From NCBI RefSeq assembly GCF_905220365.1, contig NC_061127.1:1488001-1552000 (forward strand): a DNA stretch of 64,000 nucleotides, read 5' to 3'. Every line of letters starts with the position of its first letter. The first letter of the stretch is position 1. Source of the DNA: Vanessa cardui. Its lineage: Eukaryota; Arthropoda; Insecta; Lepidoptera; Nymphalidae. A model generated the notes under the pieces. It searched no databases. It was given only the letters and a program-made list of their open reading frames with translations, and had not been told where the DNA came from. Below, piece after piece: positions 1 to 10,374 of the stretch. Both the position numbers and the translations under genes were made by a program.

Positions 1-536
1 GTTTCACAACGTATATTATATGGGTCAGATGCTCATCCCACATACATTCCTCATTAAGATGCCAAAAAATAGTTCGTTGACATTTGACTGACTTCTACAC
101 TCGACTCCAATATTTGCCTTAAAAGTGTGTTCTTGATTACTATTTTAATCGCGACTCCTATTGATATTAAGCAATAAGGTTTAACTCGACACTCAGTTTC
201 CCAATCACTTTCCCAAACGTCCACGTAAACTCCTCAAAATTACTAACTGTACGAAAGAGAGACATACTTAAGTAAATCGATCACGTTATCACAAATCAGA
301 TTTCAGTTCCAATAAGACGGTTTTTGCGCTCTCAACGTTCATCTCGGAAAATGGAAGCAATTTAAGGGGCCCCGATTTTTTATATTTGAACCGAAGGGAA
401 TTTCAATCTTGGATAACTGTATCATTATTTTTAAGTCGTACTTTTTTATACTAATAACGATTTTTATATATAGTTGTATCAATTCTGTTAATTTATTTCG
501 GGAATTATTAAAAAATAATCGAGTTATTTGAATTGG
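1..536. other. AT-rich spacer, no gene seen
   Basis: No open frame of useful length and no repeat I recognise. It is ordinary AT-rich intergenic or intronic sequence. Confidence 0.5.
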
Positions 537-722
537 GCCAAAATAGCCCAGTGGTTAGAAGGTGTGCATCATAGACTAATGATTACAGATTCAAATCCAG
601 GTAAGTACCAATTAAGCCTTGTGGCTAATTTGTTCAATAGTGAAGGAAAACATCGTGATCCCGCATTCCGTTAACTATCACCTCAAAGGGAGAAGAGACC
701 TAAGCTTAGAAATATAGGGGTC
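537..722 (+). repeat. SINE family B, degenerate copy
   Basis: A decayed copy of the tRNA-derived SINE seen better at 4321 and 58643. The A-box-like AGCCCAGTGG is at 545-554 and the B-box-like GATTCAAATCC at 588-598. The AAGGAAAACATCGTGA block and the 3' segment (CTCAAAGGGAGAAGAG) survive. The middle is shortened, so it cannot be recently active. Confidence 0.7.
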
Positions 723-897
723 GTTAGTTTACTTTATTTAAATTGATGGTAAACTTTTAAAAGTCAGAATTTGTTTTTCGCCGTCTGTTTGGTTACAATA
801 CATACCCAAAAATTAGTGATCCGGCTAAAATGAAACTTTATCTCACTGTTTAGGTATAAAAGGTAAGTGGGCCACTATATTTTTAAATACCAGACTC

Positions 898-951
898 TGA
901 TTTTAGATAATATTCTTATATAAAATCGAGTTATATTTCGAATCAGCCGTT
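898..951. repeat. short dispersed repeat, copy 1 of 2
   Basis: About 50 bases, containing GATAATATTCTTATATAAAA and GAGTTATATTTCGAATC, recur nearly unchanged at 2229-2283 in the same orientation. The sequences flanking the two copies do not match. The function and family are unknown. Confidence 0.75.
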
Positions 952-1159
952 TGCAAATCTTAAAAAAACTATTGTCTGTTCTGCAACCATTAACTAAAAA
1001 TTAATTTCTAAAAATATCATATTTTGTATTATTAATTAGTTAACACAAATGAAACGAATTATTAATAAAGCAGAGATGGTTCTACGTTAGAACATTGAAG
1101 TACATCAACGTTCAAAACATTTAAAGGAAATTTGCATGTGTCAGATGACAATCTATCTC

Positions 1160-1206
1160 ACATGTATGTGTGTCTATGTATGTATCTATGTATGTGTATC
1201 TCACAT
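1160..1206. repeat. imperfect ATGT/ATCT microsatellite
   Basis: Runs of TATGTATG interleaved with TATCTATG, flanked on both sides by TCTCACAT, form an interrupted tetranucleotide repeat. Confidence 0.7.
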
Positions 1207-1986
1207 ACAAAGGCGCATTGGAGCTGCACGTTAGATTAAGCCAACCCTTTTCGTCGAAAGGAAAGGAAAGAGGTCATTATTAAACGAATTTTAAATAAAA
1301 TTATTTCAATGTAATTTCTAAATATTTCATCTTCGCCAAACTAATAAGTCAATTACACGAAGGCTCTAAATCAGAGAACGTAAAAGAAATCGCCCAAAAA
1401 ATCCAATAATCTCCAAACAATTCCAACTCCGTTCACCATTTCAATCAACCACTCAAAGCGAAACTGTGTGAACACCCAAAGTCAAATGGCTTGGAATCGG
1501 ATCCTTTTATACGGCAGACTGTGGTGTGTTCAATCAGTTGAAAAACCACTTGGTAGTCGTATGTAGCCAAATAAATATGCGCCGTGCCTTTGCTGCAAGC
1601 AGTTTTAGTTCAAAAAAGAGCATTCCAATTTTGAAAAAGGAATAATATTCAAGAAAATATGAATATCATTCTATGATATTGAAATTAACTATTTATTTAT
1701 GGCCATAAAAGTTAATTTTAATAAATTATGAGTTCAATTGAATATTGTCTCTAGATTGCTTCAAACCCGGGCAGACATCGCAGAATATTGATGCACTCAA
1801 TTTTTATTTATAATAAAATTCCTCTCGTTTTTGGTAGTAAAGAAAAAGAATGAAATTCTAACAAAAATATATCCAGAAGCAACTTATATAACACTATAAT
1901 GTACTAAAATCTTTTCCGAAACACACTGTTTTTTTTAAGTGGTTTAGTAGATTAGTTTCCATTATAAAAAATACTTGACATTTAGT

Positions 1987-2141
1987 AAATCAAATCAAAA
2001 CAAACTTTATTCAAGGCTTTTACAATCACTTTTGAATCGTCATTTTACAATCAAGTGAAGCTACCACTGGTTCGGAAAGTAGATTCTACCTAGAAGAACC
2101 GGCAAGAAACTCAGTAGTTACTCTTTATCAACATTTAGTGT
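1987..2141 (-). repeat. LINE 3' tail, family D
   Basis: Read on the minus strand this is the end of a LINE-like 3' region: TTTCTTGCCGGTTCTTCT, then GGTAGCTTCACTTGATTG, then AATAAAGTTTG and TTGATTTGA-type tail repeats. On the plus strand it shows ACCGGCAAGAAACTCAGTAG. Related tails lie at 23.8, 26.1, 33.7, 35.1, 38.8, 43.3, 52.6, 59.2 and 63.9 kb. Assignment to a CR1/L2-like LINE is an inference from the AATAAA-plus-simple-repeat end. Confidence 0.75.
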
Positions 2142-2228
2142 AGATAAACAGATAGATATTCCAATGTCGTATTTAATTATTGTCATCACAAGAATGATGT
2201 ATGACAAAGTACAATGTGATTTAAATGT

Positions 2229-2283
2229 GATTTGAGATAATATTCTTATATAAAATCGAGTTATATTTCGAATCGACCGTTTT
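2229..2283. repeat. short dispersed repeat, copy 2 of 2
   Basis: The second copy of the ~50-base block at 898-951, with only a few differences at its edges (GTTTTCA against GTTTGCA). Confidence 0.75.
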
Positions 2284-2857
2284 CAATACTCGTATTTTGT
2301 TTTCCAAGAAGATTGTACTAAGCAAATAGAATATTTTAATAAGTTTCCCTACATGTAATAAGCTTGATTCACAGTAACTCACAAAAGCTGTAAATATAAT
2401 TAAATTGAGCCTCTTAAATTCAAATTATATAACACGTAGGGTTCTAGGAACAAGATTAACACAAGAATTAAATCAAAAATTATTCCAATAAGTAATAATC
2501 ATTAAAAAATAATTTGTTCCTCAATTTTAAATTGATTTTAAACTAACGGAAGACTATGGCCATTTCCATTGCAGAATCCTCTTGTACACCATTTACGAAA
2601 TACCCACTAATCCCTGCAATCCGAATTGAATCTTATCTTGATGTCATAAAGCATGTTTTCCCATTAAATTCATCCGGGTGTATAATTCTGTACAACTTTA
2701 CAATGCTAATGTTTTAGCTATAAATCTCTCCTCAGTTGAAAATAAATACAAAGCGTAAAAATATACACTTTTAAAGTGTAGTTTCGGTAGACGCTTTAAT
2801 AGAAATGCTGGCTTTCTCTTGTTGATTTTTTAATATACCGTAAGTAAATTTTAACTG
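2284..2857. other. AT-rich spacer
   Basis: No gene-like frame and no recognised repeat. Confidence 0.4.
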
Positions 2858-3095
2858 CCTCGTTAGTCTATTGGCTGGACTATATGGCTGCAGATGTCAA
2901 GGACTTTGGTTCTATTCCAAAGTCAAGGTATGCATGTGTTTATATCTCGGATAGCTCACAAACCTATTAATTGTTCAGGTGACCAGTTGTATCCAATTTT
3001 CTGTCCCATTGGATTGTAAGATTGAAGGAATTAAGTATAGTATTCTAATCTTGTGCTATTACTGTGCTAGTCATGTGCTAGTCCTGTGTTAAATG
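2858..3095 (+). repeat. degenerate tRNA-like SINE, family K
   Basis: CTGCCTCGTTAGTCTATTGG followed by TTTGGTTCTATTCCAAAG resembles the head of a tRNA-derived lepidopteran SINE, with a decayed A box (TAGTCTATTGG) and B box (GGTTCTATTCC). The 3' half ends in a short run of GTGCTAGTC-type repeats. It is not a functional tRNA: the acceptor stem does not pair. Confidence 0.45.
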
Positions 3096-3405
3096 TTAAT
3101 TTCCCGCCTCACGACCGAATTCAACCAACTTTAATTTTACCATAGCACATATTTACGACTATAGAACATTAATCTACGTCAAACGTGGACATACCACTAA
3201 CGATACCATTGTCACTTCGATAATGACGCATAAAATCATGACTTAAATTAGTCCCTTATGAGTCATTTATAAGTAATCCCTTACTTAAATAATGAATACT
3301 CGTATTTTGTTTTTGAATTAAATTCCTATTATTGTGGAATTCCAGTTTAAATGTTGCATGACATGTAACGACGTATATATATATAAGTGACTTTACATTT
3401 TACTC

Positions 3406-3480
3406 CCCCAACTTGGTGACGCAGTGACGATATACGAAATGGTTAATTCTTACAATGCCAAAGATTATAGGCAGGTGATT
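3406..3480 (-). repeat. family A fragment
   Basis: CAACTTGGTGACGCAGTGAC.. followed by AATGGTTAATTCTTACA matches the inner part of the ~275-bp family A unit read on the minus strand. Both ends are missing. Confidence 0.55.
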
Positions 3481-3519
3481 TAGCATCGAGTTTAATTTTC
3501 ACTTGATATACAAATAACA

Positions 3520-3692
3520 TGCCCTGACTGACTGATTCATCATTGCCGGGCGTAAACTATTAAAGTTAGGTCCTTGAAATTTGGAACAAGATCGTTTTAT
3601 TGAGTAGACACCAACTAAGGAAGGAATATTGGCAATTTTACCCACCCCTAAAGAGGTGAAACAGGGGTTGAAAGTTTGTATGGAAGTCACTC
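3520..3692 (+). repeat. dispersed repeat, TGACTGACTGA type (family L)
   Basis: Begins with the TGACTGACTGA motif, continues with GTCCTTGAAATTTGGAACA and ends at CCCCTAAAGAGGTGAAACAG and TTGTATGGAAGT. I recognise this block as a common dispersed lepidopteran repeat. The 63-codon minus frame across it is a by-product. Confidence 0.5.
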
Positions 3693-4320
3693 ATTTTTAA
3701 GATAGAAACATAGAACATTATTTTTGGGATATCAATTGAAAATGATTAAATACTTATTTAAGCTTTTCTGAATAGTTGGTATTATGTGGTATTCAAAGTG
3801 GTCTAAACTTAACGTAACATTATAAGTTAATCTGTAAATATATACAAATTCCACGCTAGCAAAACCGCGGGAAAAAGAAAAATTTTACGAGGATATAACA
3901 AAATATTTCATTATTAATACGATATCAAACGCACCATTTAAAATTAAATCTGTAACAAAATGAACGAGGTGTTACGTTATTATTTCAAGCGACTGGTCGC
4001 GGCGAAACGGATATTTTAACCTAAAAATTTAATCAGTGGTTCCTCCGGGAGCGGATTGAGTCCCGGTCCAGTCCTCTGGGCGTCGTAAATCTTAACTAAA
4101 AAGTATATATTATGGCTCGTGTAAACTTCCGTTGAAACATTGTTCGCAATATTATATAATGTTATTATAAGCTATGATGTTAGACTTTTGAAAATAGCTT
4201 TTATGTACCATTATGTAAATATGATTTATGTTCTTTACTTGGAATTATAATCGCATTAGCGTGGGATATGGTAATATTCTTTTAACTTTTGTTCATTCAA
4301 GTTAAATGTATGATCGAACA

Positions 4321-4640
4321 GAGCCGAGATTGCCCAGTGGTTAGAACGCGTGCATCTTAACCGATGATTGCGGGTTCTAACCCAGGCAAGGACAACTAAA
4401 TATTCATGTGCTTAATTTATGTTTGTGATTCATCTCGTGCTCTGTGGTAAAGGAAAACATCATGAGGAAACCTGCGTGTATCTAATTTCATAGAAATTCT
4501 GCCACATTTGTATTCCACCAACCTGATTTGGAACAGCGCGGTGGAATTTGTTTCAAATCTTTTCCTCAAAAATGGGAGAGGAGGCCTTAGCCCAGCAGTG
4601 GCAAATTTATAGGCTGATGCTGTTGTTGTTGTTTCATGAT
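4321..4640 (+). mobile_element. SINE family B, near full length
   Basis: A tRNA-derived SINE of ~320 bp. Its pol III promoter is visible: A box TGCCCAGTGGTT at 4331-4342 and B box GGGTTCTAACCC at 4372-4383. The body carries ATTCATCTCGTGCTC, AGGAAAACATCATGAGG and ATTCCACCAACC. The 3' end reads TAGCCCAGCAGTGG..TTTATAGGCTG followed by (TTG)n. Such ends are usually borrowed from a partner LINE, which supplies the reverse transcriptase in trans; here that is inferred. Other copies lie at 537, 8241, 16837, 20423, 54946, 58643 and 62739. Confidence 0.85.
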
Positions 4641-4654
4641 CGAATTTTGTTCTA

Positions 4655-4659
4655 TGTGT

Positions 4660-4729
<70 letters not shown>

Positions 4730-4782
4730 GTGTGTGCGTGTGTGTGCGTGTGTGTGTGTGCGTGTGTGTGCGTGTGTGTATA
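4655..4782. repeat. (GT)n microsatellite
   Basis: About 125 bases of TG dinucleotide with scattered GTAT and GCGT interruptions, directly after the tail of the family B SINE. The frame running through it (poly Val-Cys) is a simple-repeat artefact. Confidence 0.95.
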
Positions 4783-4805
4783 AAGTAACAGCCTGTTAAT
4801 ATCCT

Positions 4806-4990
4806 TATGAGCTTAGGCCTTCTCTTCTTTTGCGAGATATTTTGTTGTTTTGTCCACTGTGCTACTCCAATTCGGGTCGGTGGATACGCATAAATTATGG
4901 TATATTTTAAGTGACATGTGTAGGTTGCCTCTCAATTTTTTGCTTTCACCACTGAGTTTAAGGATGATGAGGTGTAAGCATAACGGGGAG
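4806..4990 (-). repeat. SINE family B, degenerate minus copy
   Basis: GGCCTTCTCTTC.., GTGCTACTCCAATTCGGGT and GGTTGCCTCTC..TTTCACCACTGAG correspond, on the minus strand, to the 3' half of family B. It lies head to head with the better copy at 4321, across the GT tract. Confidence 0.5.
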
Positions 4991-5855
4991 TATGAGCTTC
5001 ATCTATGAACATAAATTAAAAACCAATCCACTAGATCTTTCTCTATATTGCACTTATAATAATTGTGCTAGCAGATCAATAAACAAATAGTGTTTAATAT
5101 ATCAGAAAAAATATTAATATGTCTTTTTAATGTCTTAAAAATTATTTTGACAGAACAATGGGGTTTCTATGTAAAGTTTATGTAAATATTCATGGTTTAA
5201 ACTACCATGTGTGTATTGAAAAAGATATTCAGACCGAAAATGAATGAACGAGAAATTTCGTAATTTTTTTTAATTCTAACTGAAAAACCTTATTTCGTTT
5301 TATTCCATCATAAAATTCCGAACTTTTTTTCAAACTCAGCATGTCGTTATAAGGCGAAATATTAACACATTCAAATTTCTACAAAGTAAATACAAACAAA
5401 ACAAAAATTTTTTTTTGAATATTTTATTTTATTCATAAAAACGATGCACGCCCAAAATATATCAAAGAGTATTTACTCTCCTTTTATATGTTTGTTTGTA
5501 TATTCTCTTTATTGTACATTCAACTTGAAAAATATCATAAACAAAAAATATTCTTTATTTTATTTTATACATATTTTTATTAATATAAAGATTTTTTTAT
5601 TTTATTGTATATCATAAATAACGATTTCAGAATACTTTTGGAACTTCTTAAAATATACCAAAATCTGTAATGGTTAATATAGAAATAAAATAAAAATTTA
5701 TATAGATATAATTTCAAGTTATTATATTAAAAAAAGGCGCAGTTACAACCACATAAATTTATACTAAGTGTATTGTTGTGTGGCGGTTTGATGGGTGAGC
5801 CAATGTATTGCATAAGTTAAATAACGTTGTCTTAGATTTTCGCGATTATTACACT
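4991..5855. other. AT-rich spacer
   Basis: Long A and T runs, no gene-like frame and no recognised repeat. Confidence 0.4.
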
Positions 5856-6006
5856 TTGAAATAAAACTAGTTTTAACGGATTTAAATCGCGTATATTATG
5901 GGTAGTCTACCCGTGACCACGAAAGCTGTAAAGTGCTCGAAACGTCGGGATGATAAAAATTATTAATATACGCGATTTAAATCCGTTAAAACTAGTTTTA
6001 TTTCAA
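5856..6006. mobile_element. palindromic MITE with perfect 43-bp arms
   Basis: The left arm (5856-5898) and right arm (5964-6006) are exact reverse complements over 43 bases; each contains AACTAGTTTTAACGGATT or its complement. The 65-base centre holds an inner 6-bp hairpin (GGGTAG/CTACCC, 5900-5912) and the block AAAGTGCTCGAAACGTCGGG. I recognise that centre from many lepidopteran loci. This is a small foldback or MITE-type element. No target duplication is clear because the flanks are AT-rich. Confidence 0.85.
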
Positions 6007-6169
6007 CTTAAATAGTTAAGATTTCATACAGCACCAATGCTTTTAGTGGTGACCATTTACCATCTAGCACGTTTGTCTGTTCGCGTAAAATAAATAAAAA
6101 TATCGACATATTACTATTATAGATGGCAGGAATAAAATTAAAATAATCTGAAAATACAAGCACTGTACG

Positions 6170-6290
6170 ATAGAGGTCGCCTCCATATGCCTACTCGTGA
6201 AGAGTACTCAAGGCTCATTAAAATGTCGCTGCACGGCGTGAAGGGTCGTCCAGGACTTGCGGCTTTTCAAGTGGTCATCGCTGAATAGCG
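6170..6290 (+). repeat. dispersed repeat, family M, copy 1
   Basis: CTCATTAAAATGTCGCTGCA followed by GTGAAG and GTCCAGGACT recurs at 7912-7970. This copy is the more diverged. Confidence 0.6.
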
Positions 6291-6384
6291 GGATTTTATG
6301 CGCCACATCGTCACAGACCTTTATTGGTACATTAATTATTTATACTTTTAATTTATATCGAACGCATGAAGTATCTTAAAATAA

Positions 6385-6600
6385 TTAATTATTATGAAAT
6401 TGCCTCCACTGGAGACAGGACGGCTGGTTCGTATTTTGCCCAGAGGATCGGAATTGCGATTCAACGGGGAAATGCTGCTAGCATTTTTGCCACCATTCCA
6501 CGCGGTCAAGATTTATACAGTAACAAGTTTTAGTTCATATTTGTATATATATATTTAAGCATTTAATGTTGTTAATTCTTATATTTATAAATTATTATTA
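6385..6600 (-). repeat. dispersed repeat, family J, minus copy
   Basis: Its reverse complement matches 56560-56780: TTAAATGCTTAAATATATA, CTGTATAAATCTTGACCG, AAAATGCTAGCAGCATTTCC and CGTTGAATCGCAATTC are shared. The block after it (CCAGCCGTCCTGTCTCCAG) is a recurrent lepidopteran motif. The element class is unknown. Confidence 0.7.
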
Positions 6601-6858
6601 TTATGAAATACTTTATCAAAAACCATGCAAGTGTGCATCAAAAAGTAGTAAGTAGTTCATAAGTTGAACATAAAATAATTAAAAAAACAACTGTGCCACG
6701 TAGATGATAAATTTAAATAAGGTCCATAAAACTTGTTAATAATCGAGAATCGAAGGACATACATATGATATTTTCTTAATTGAAAGTACACACAGCATAT
6801 GCATTTCAAAGACTATTCAGATGAACAATAAATGCCTATTATAAACCTCTTAATAATT

Positions 6859-6965
6859 CCTTCCTTAAAGGCCGGCGACGCAGCTGCAAGCTCCCCGGTG
6901 TTGCAAATATCCATGGGTGATAATCACTTTCTATCAGGTGAGCCTCCTGCTTGTTTGTTTTTTTT
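6859..6965 (+). repeat. repeat family E
   Basis: TCCTTAAAGGCCGGCGACGC, then CATGGGTGATAATCACTTTC and CAGGTGAGCCTCCTGCTTGT. Related copies are at 15455, 16096 and 53198. It directly precedes a family A unit; E and A look juxtaposed again at 15.5 kb and 53.3 kb. Confidence 0.75.
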
Positions 6966-6971
6966 ATGGTA

Positions 6972-7249
6972 TAGGTTGGCGGATAAGCATATGGGCCACC
7001 TGATATAAAGTGGTCACCATCAACCATAGACAATGACGCTGTAAGAAATATTAACTATTCCTTACATAGTCAATGTGCCACCAACCTTGGGAACTAAAAT
7101 GTTATGTCCCTTGTGCCTGTAGTTACACTGGCTCACTCACCCATCAAACCGGAACACAACAATACCGAGTACTGTTATTTGGCGATAAAATAACTGATGA
7201 GTGAGTGGTACCTAACCAGACGGGCTTGCATAAAGCCCTACCACCAAGT
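6972..7249 (+). repeat. repeat family A, full unit
   Basis: A ~275-bp unit from GGTTGGCGGATAAGC through CATATGGGCCACCTGAT, ATGTTATGTCCCTTGTGCC and GTTACACTGGCTCACTCACC to GCCCTACCACCAAGTA. It is the commonest repeat in this window. I see no pol III boxes or strong terminal inverted repeats, so its class (SINE-like or MITE-like) is open. Short frames at 6839-7033 and 7205-7390 are products of it. Confidence 0.85.
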
Positions 7250-7879
7250 AAACCTATATATAGCATAAAAAATAAATCTGAAATTCCATGTCCTTTATTT
7301 CTGCTAACTAACCATGTGAAAAAAAATGTGAGAAAATTGTATCGGATGAAAATCTACCCAATTAAACCACCCTTTATTGGAGCAGTGTAGTAGAGATTTT
7401 TAAAAATTGATATATTCGTATCTTCACAGATATTTTTTTAGTGTCTGTATATTTTTATTACCAGACAGCATTTATTATTTTGTATGTTTGGTGGAGTGTC
7501 CTTGCCTCTTCAAAAAAAAAAGAAACTTAACTGAGCAACAGGACATTTACAATTTACAGACTGTAAGTAGACTGTGTACTTTCTTAATTTTTTTATACTG
7601 AAATAGTTAAAATAATAACACTAAAGGCATAAAAAAATTCTGTTTATTTCGCGAAACTAATTAAATATACGTTTTAATTCAAGTGATAGCTAAATTTTTG
7701 TTGGAACAAACTTGAAATATGCTTAGACTTTTTGGTTTCTAATACAATTAACTTTTATTTTTTTAATAAGTGAAAAATTTCCAAAAAAGTATACAACAAG
7801 TTCCGTAATATAATTTGCAGCATATAATCAACGTTATATTGAGGTATAAAATCAGGCAAACTATTTTAAAATATAGCGT

Positions 7880-8060
7880 ACGTCCACATGGTCCTTCAAT
7901 TTATACCGAGCTGAAGGGCGCTCCGGGTTCATTAAAATGTCGCTGCACGTGTGAAGTGCGGTCCAGGACTGAAGCATCGAGTGGAAGCCATTTTGTGTGC
8001 CAGTTTTACATGATGATAAGAACTTGATGCTGAAAAGAGGTTTTATGAGGTCAAAGAAAC
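7880..8060 (+). repeat. dispersed repeat, family M, copy 2
   Basis: Contains GGGTTCATTAAAATGTCGCT, GCGGTCCAGGACTGAAGC and GAGTGGAAGCCATTTTG. It is the better preserved of the two family M copies. Overlapping 70- and 87-codon frames on opposite strands come from this repeat, and neither shows a domain I recognise. Confidence 0.6.
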
Positions 8061-8240
8061 TTTTTTTAATTTTTGACGATTTATGTGTACGCGAATTTGT
8101 ATTTAAATTGTTGCAATCTTGCAATGAAATAAAAATGTTAACATTATTGTATCCAAGAAAATAGTAAAGTATTAAAAAGCAATAACACGATCCTTTTTTA
8201 AGGAAATCGTTGAATTTTCATGTGATTAATTTGCGTTCAT

Positions 8241-8425
8241 AAATCATCTTGTGCTAGGCAGCGACGGAAAAATCGTAAGGAAACCGGCATGTGACTAATT
8301 CCAACGAAATCCTCCCACAGTCTATCCAACATTCCGCAACCCTCCACAAAGCATGGTGGAATAAACTTCTTCACAAGCCTTAGCCCAGCATTGGGAAATA
8401 CAGAATATTACTGTTATAGCGTATA
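8241..8425 (+). repeat. SINE family B, 5'-truncated
   Basis: Starts inside the SINE at CATCTTGTGCTAGGCAGCG, keeps AAGGAAACCGGCATGTG and CATGGTGGAATAAAC, and ends at CTTAGCCCAGCATTGGGAAA. The pol III head is missing. Confidence 0.65.
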
Positions 8426-9424
8426 TTTCAGACGCAAAAATTTGCATTGATTCAAAAAAATTACATTATATTCTCTAGTTGTGAAAACTTGCTTTTTATA
8501 CTTATAGATTTCACCTGTTGCTTGATATACCTACCTAAAGATACGGATAATACGTCAGGGGAAAATAAATAAAAAAAATATATATTTATTATATATGTTA
8601 TATATGTTATATATTCTAAGAATAATATATAATATATGATCAAATAAACTTCTTGAAGTGAAGTTCGATCATTATTATATGAGTCAAAGAGACAATATTA
8701 AAGACTAAAAACTTTTTATGGGAAATCTCTAAACACGAATAAAGTGACAAGTGACAGTACGAAATAATAAAGGGAGCTATATATAAAAAAAAAGTAAAAA
8801 AGTAAAAAGAGGTCGATTATGTATCGATTCTCTAAACGTGCGGACATTGCCTGTAAGTTAAGCATTAATAAACTTTATTTACAATATTTTATTTTTGTAC
8901 ATACATTATATATGAATAAATAATAAATAATAAATAATAATAAAAAAATTAAGGTCTTTTTTATTTCAATTCAAACACTAGCTTTACAACGTAAATGTTC
9001 GAAGTCAGGGTTCAATTGTAAAATAAAAAAATGAAGTTCACTATAAAGCATCGAAGCAAACCAGACTTTACTTGAAACCAAAGAAGTGAATGTGAAATAT
9101 CTTTGTTATAACGCTTAGTTGCACCGGTAAGGGTACAAGCTTTACTAACTAACTATTATTACTAAGTACAATGAAATTATCTATCGACGTCTATAAAACA
9201 TTTTTCCGATTATTTAAATAAAGAAAACTAATATTGAATTCATTTTTGTTGTGTGAGTGTCATAATCGCACTCACACAGAGAAGTGTCGTGTCTTTTAAC
9301 GGCACGGCGTACGAATGAGTCTTTCCACACCAATGGTTATTTTATTACTTAACCGTATGTAACAACTATTTTATGTAGCATTAAAGACTACTTTCATGCC
9401 AAAAGAGTAGATTGATCAACTGTC
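8426..9424. other. AT-rich spacer with simple repeats
   Basis: Includes (TATATG)n near 8590-8640 and (AATAAT)n at ~8915-8945. No gene is supported. Confidence 0.4.
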
Positions 9425-9830
9425 AATAGGGTATTTGTGAAGGCGAAAAATAAAAGTCAATTATTGTAATCAGTATAATATTATGACTTTAAAAATGGTT
9501 ATTTATCTACGAAAGTAGAAAATAATACTTAATTTATTAATCCATAAATAAATTTGCATTTTCTAAACGTTTGTCACGTGACCCAAAACGTTCCTGATTG
9601 GTCGGGCTTATGATGAAGTCACTTGCTTGTTAACCTTGCTTACCTTCTATATGTACCACAGATGAAAATACAGGCAAGTGACGTCACCGACCCCATTGCA
9701 GCGCCATATTGTCCAAGTAGCGTTTTCGCGCGCTATTTGAATATGGAATTTTTAATATGATATTTTCGGCAAATATGTACTAGAAATAAAAAAACAACTA
9801 TTACTGATTTTCTCAACCTCTACTAAATAA
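9425..9830 (+). mobile_element. MITE family F, decayed copy
   Basis: It matches the reverse complement of 23058-23476 over ~400 bases. Shared blocks are TTATTGTAATCAGT, GGGCTTATGATGAAGTCA, GTGACGTCACCGACCCCATT, GCAGCGCCATATTGTCCAAG and AGTAGCGTTTTCGCGCG. The left end (AATAGGGTATTTG) resembles the partner's terminal inverted repeat, while the right end has decayed. The central ~90 bases around the two CG-rich blocks are much better conserved than the rest. Confidence 0.75.
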
Positions 9831-10098
9831 CATAAAATGGATTTTAAAAACCCCTATTGTTATGCATTAATGCCAATATTGATTGAACAGCGATTGATTA
9901 CAGACAATACTTATATAATTTTTAAACGTTCATTTAATTTTTTAAAATGTGCCATCCTTCTAGATGTCGATATCCAATTAGTTTAATTTTCTTAATCACG
10001 CTATTTTTTGTCAAAAGAACATATATATGTCTGAAAATTCAAATCAATAAACTTGTCTGTGTCTTGGAAACGAGTTATGTTTTATTCTTGTTTTATAT
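9831..10098. other. AT-rich spacer
   Basis: No feature recognised. The short frame at 9947-10132 runs into family A and is not credible. Confidence 0.4.
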
Positions 10099-10374
10099 GA
10101 TAGGTTGGCGCACGAGCTTATGGGCCACCTGATAGAAAGTGGTCACCATCACCCATAGACAATGACGCTGTAAGAAATATTAACTATTCCTTACATCGCC
10201 ATCAACCTTGGAAACTAAGATGTTATGTCCCTTGTGCCTGTAGTTACACTGGCTCACTCACCCTTCAAACCGGAACACAACAATACTGTGTTCACTGTTA
10301 CTTGGCGGTAGAATAACTGATGAATGGGTGGTACCTACCCAGACGGACTTGCACAAAGCCCTACCACCAAGTAG
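10099..10374 (+). repeat. repeat family A, full unit
   Basis: Full ~275-bp unit from GGTTGGCGCACGAGC to GCCCTACCACCAAGTA, with all internal landmarks (CATAGACAATGACGCTGTAA, ACCTTGGAAACTAAGATG, TTCAAACCGGAACACAACAA). Confidence 0.85.

Noticed and set aside
898..2283. Considered as the direct repeats of a CRISPR array or LTRs
   Set aside because: Only two copies exist, 1.3 kb apart in a eukaryotic context, with no LTR end motifs, primer-binding site or coding sequence between them.
2858..2960. Possible tRNA gene
   Set aside because: Box-like motifs are present, but the acceptor and anticodon stems do not pair; it is a SINE remnant.
4548..4799. 83-codon frame rich in Val-Cys
   Set aside because: It is the translation of the SINE tail and the GT microsatellite.
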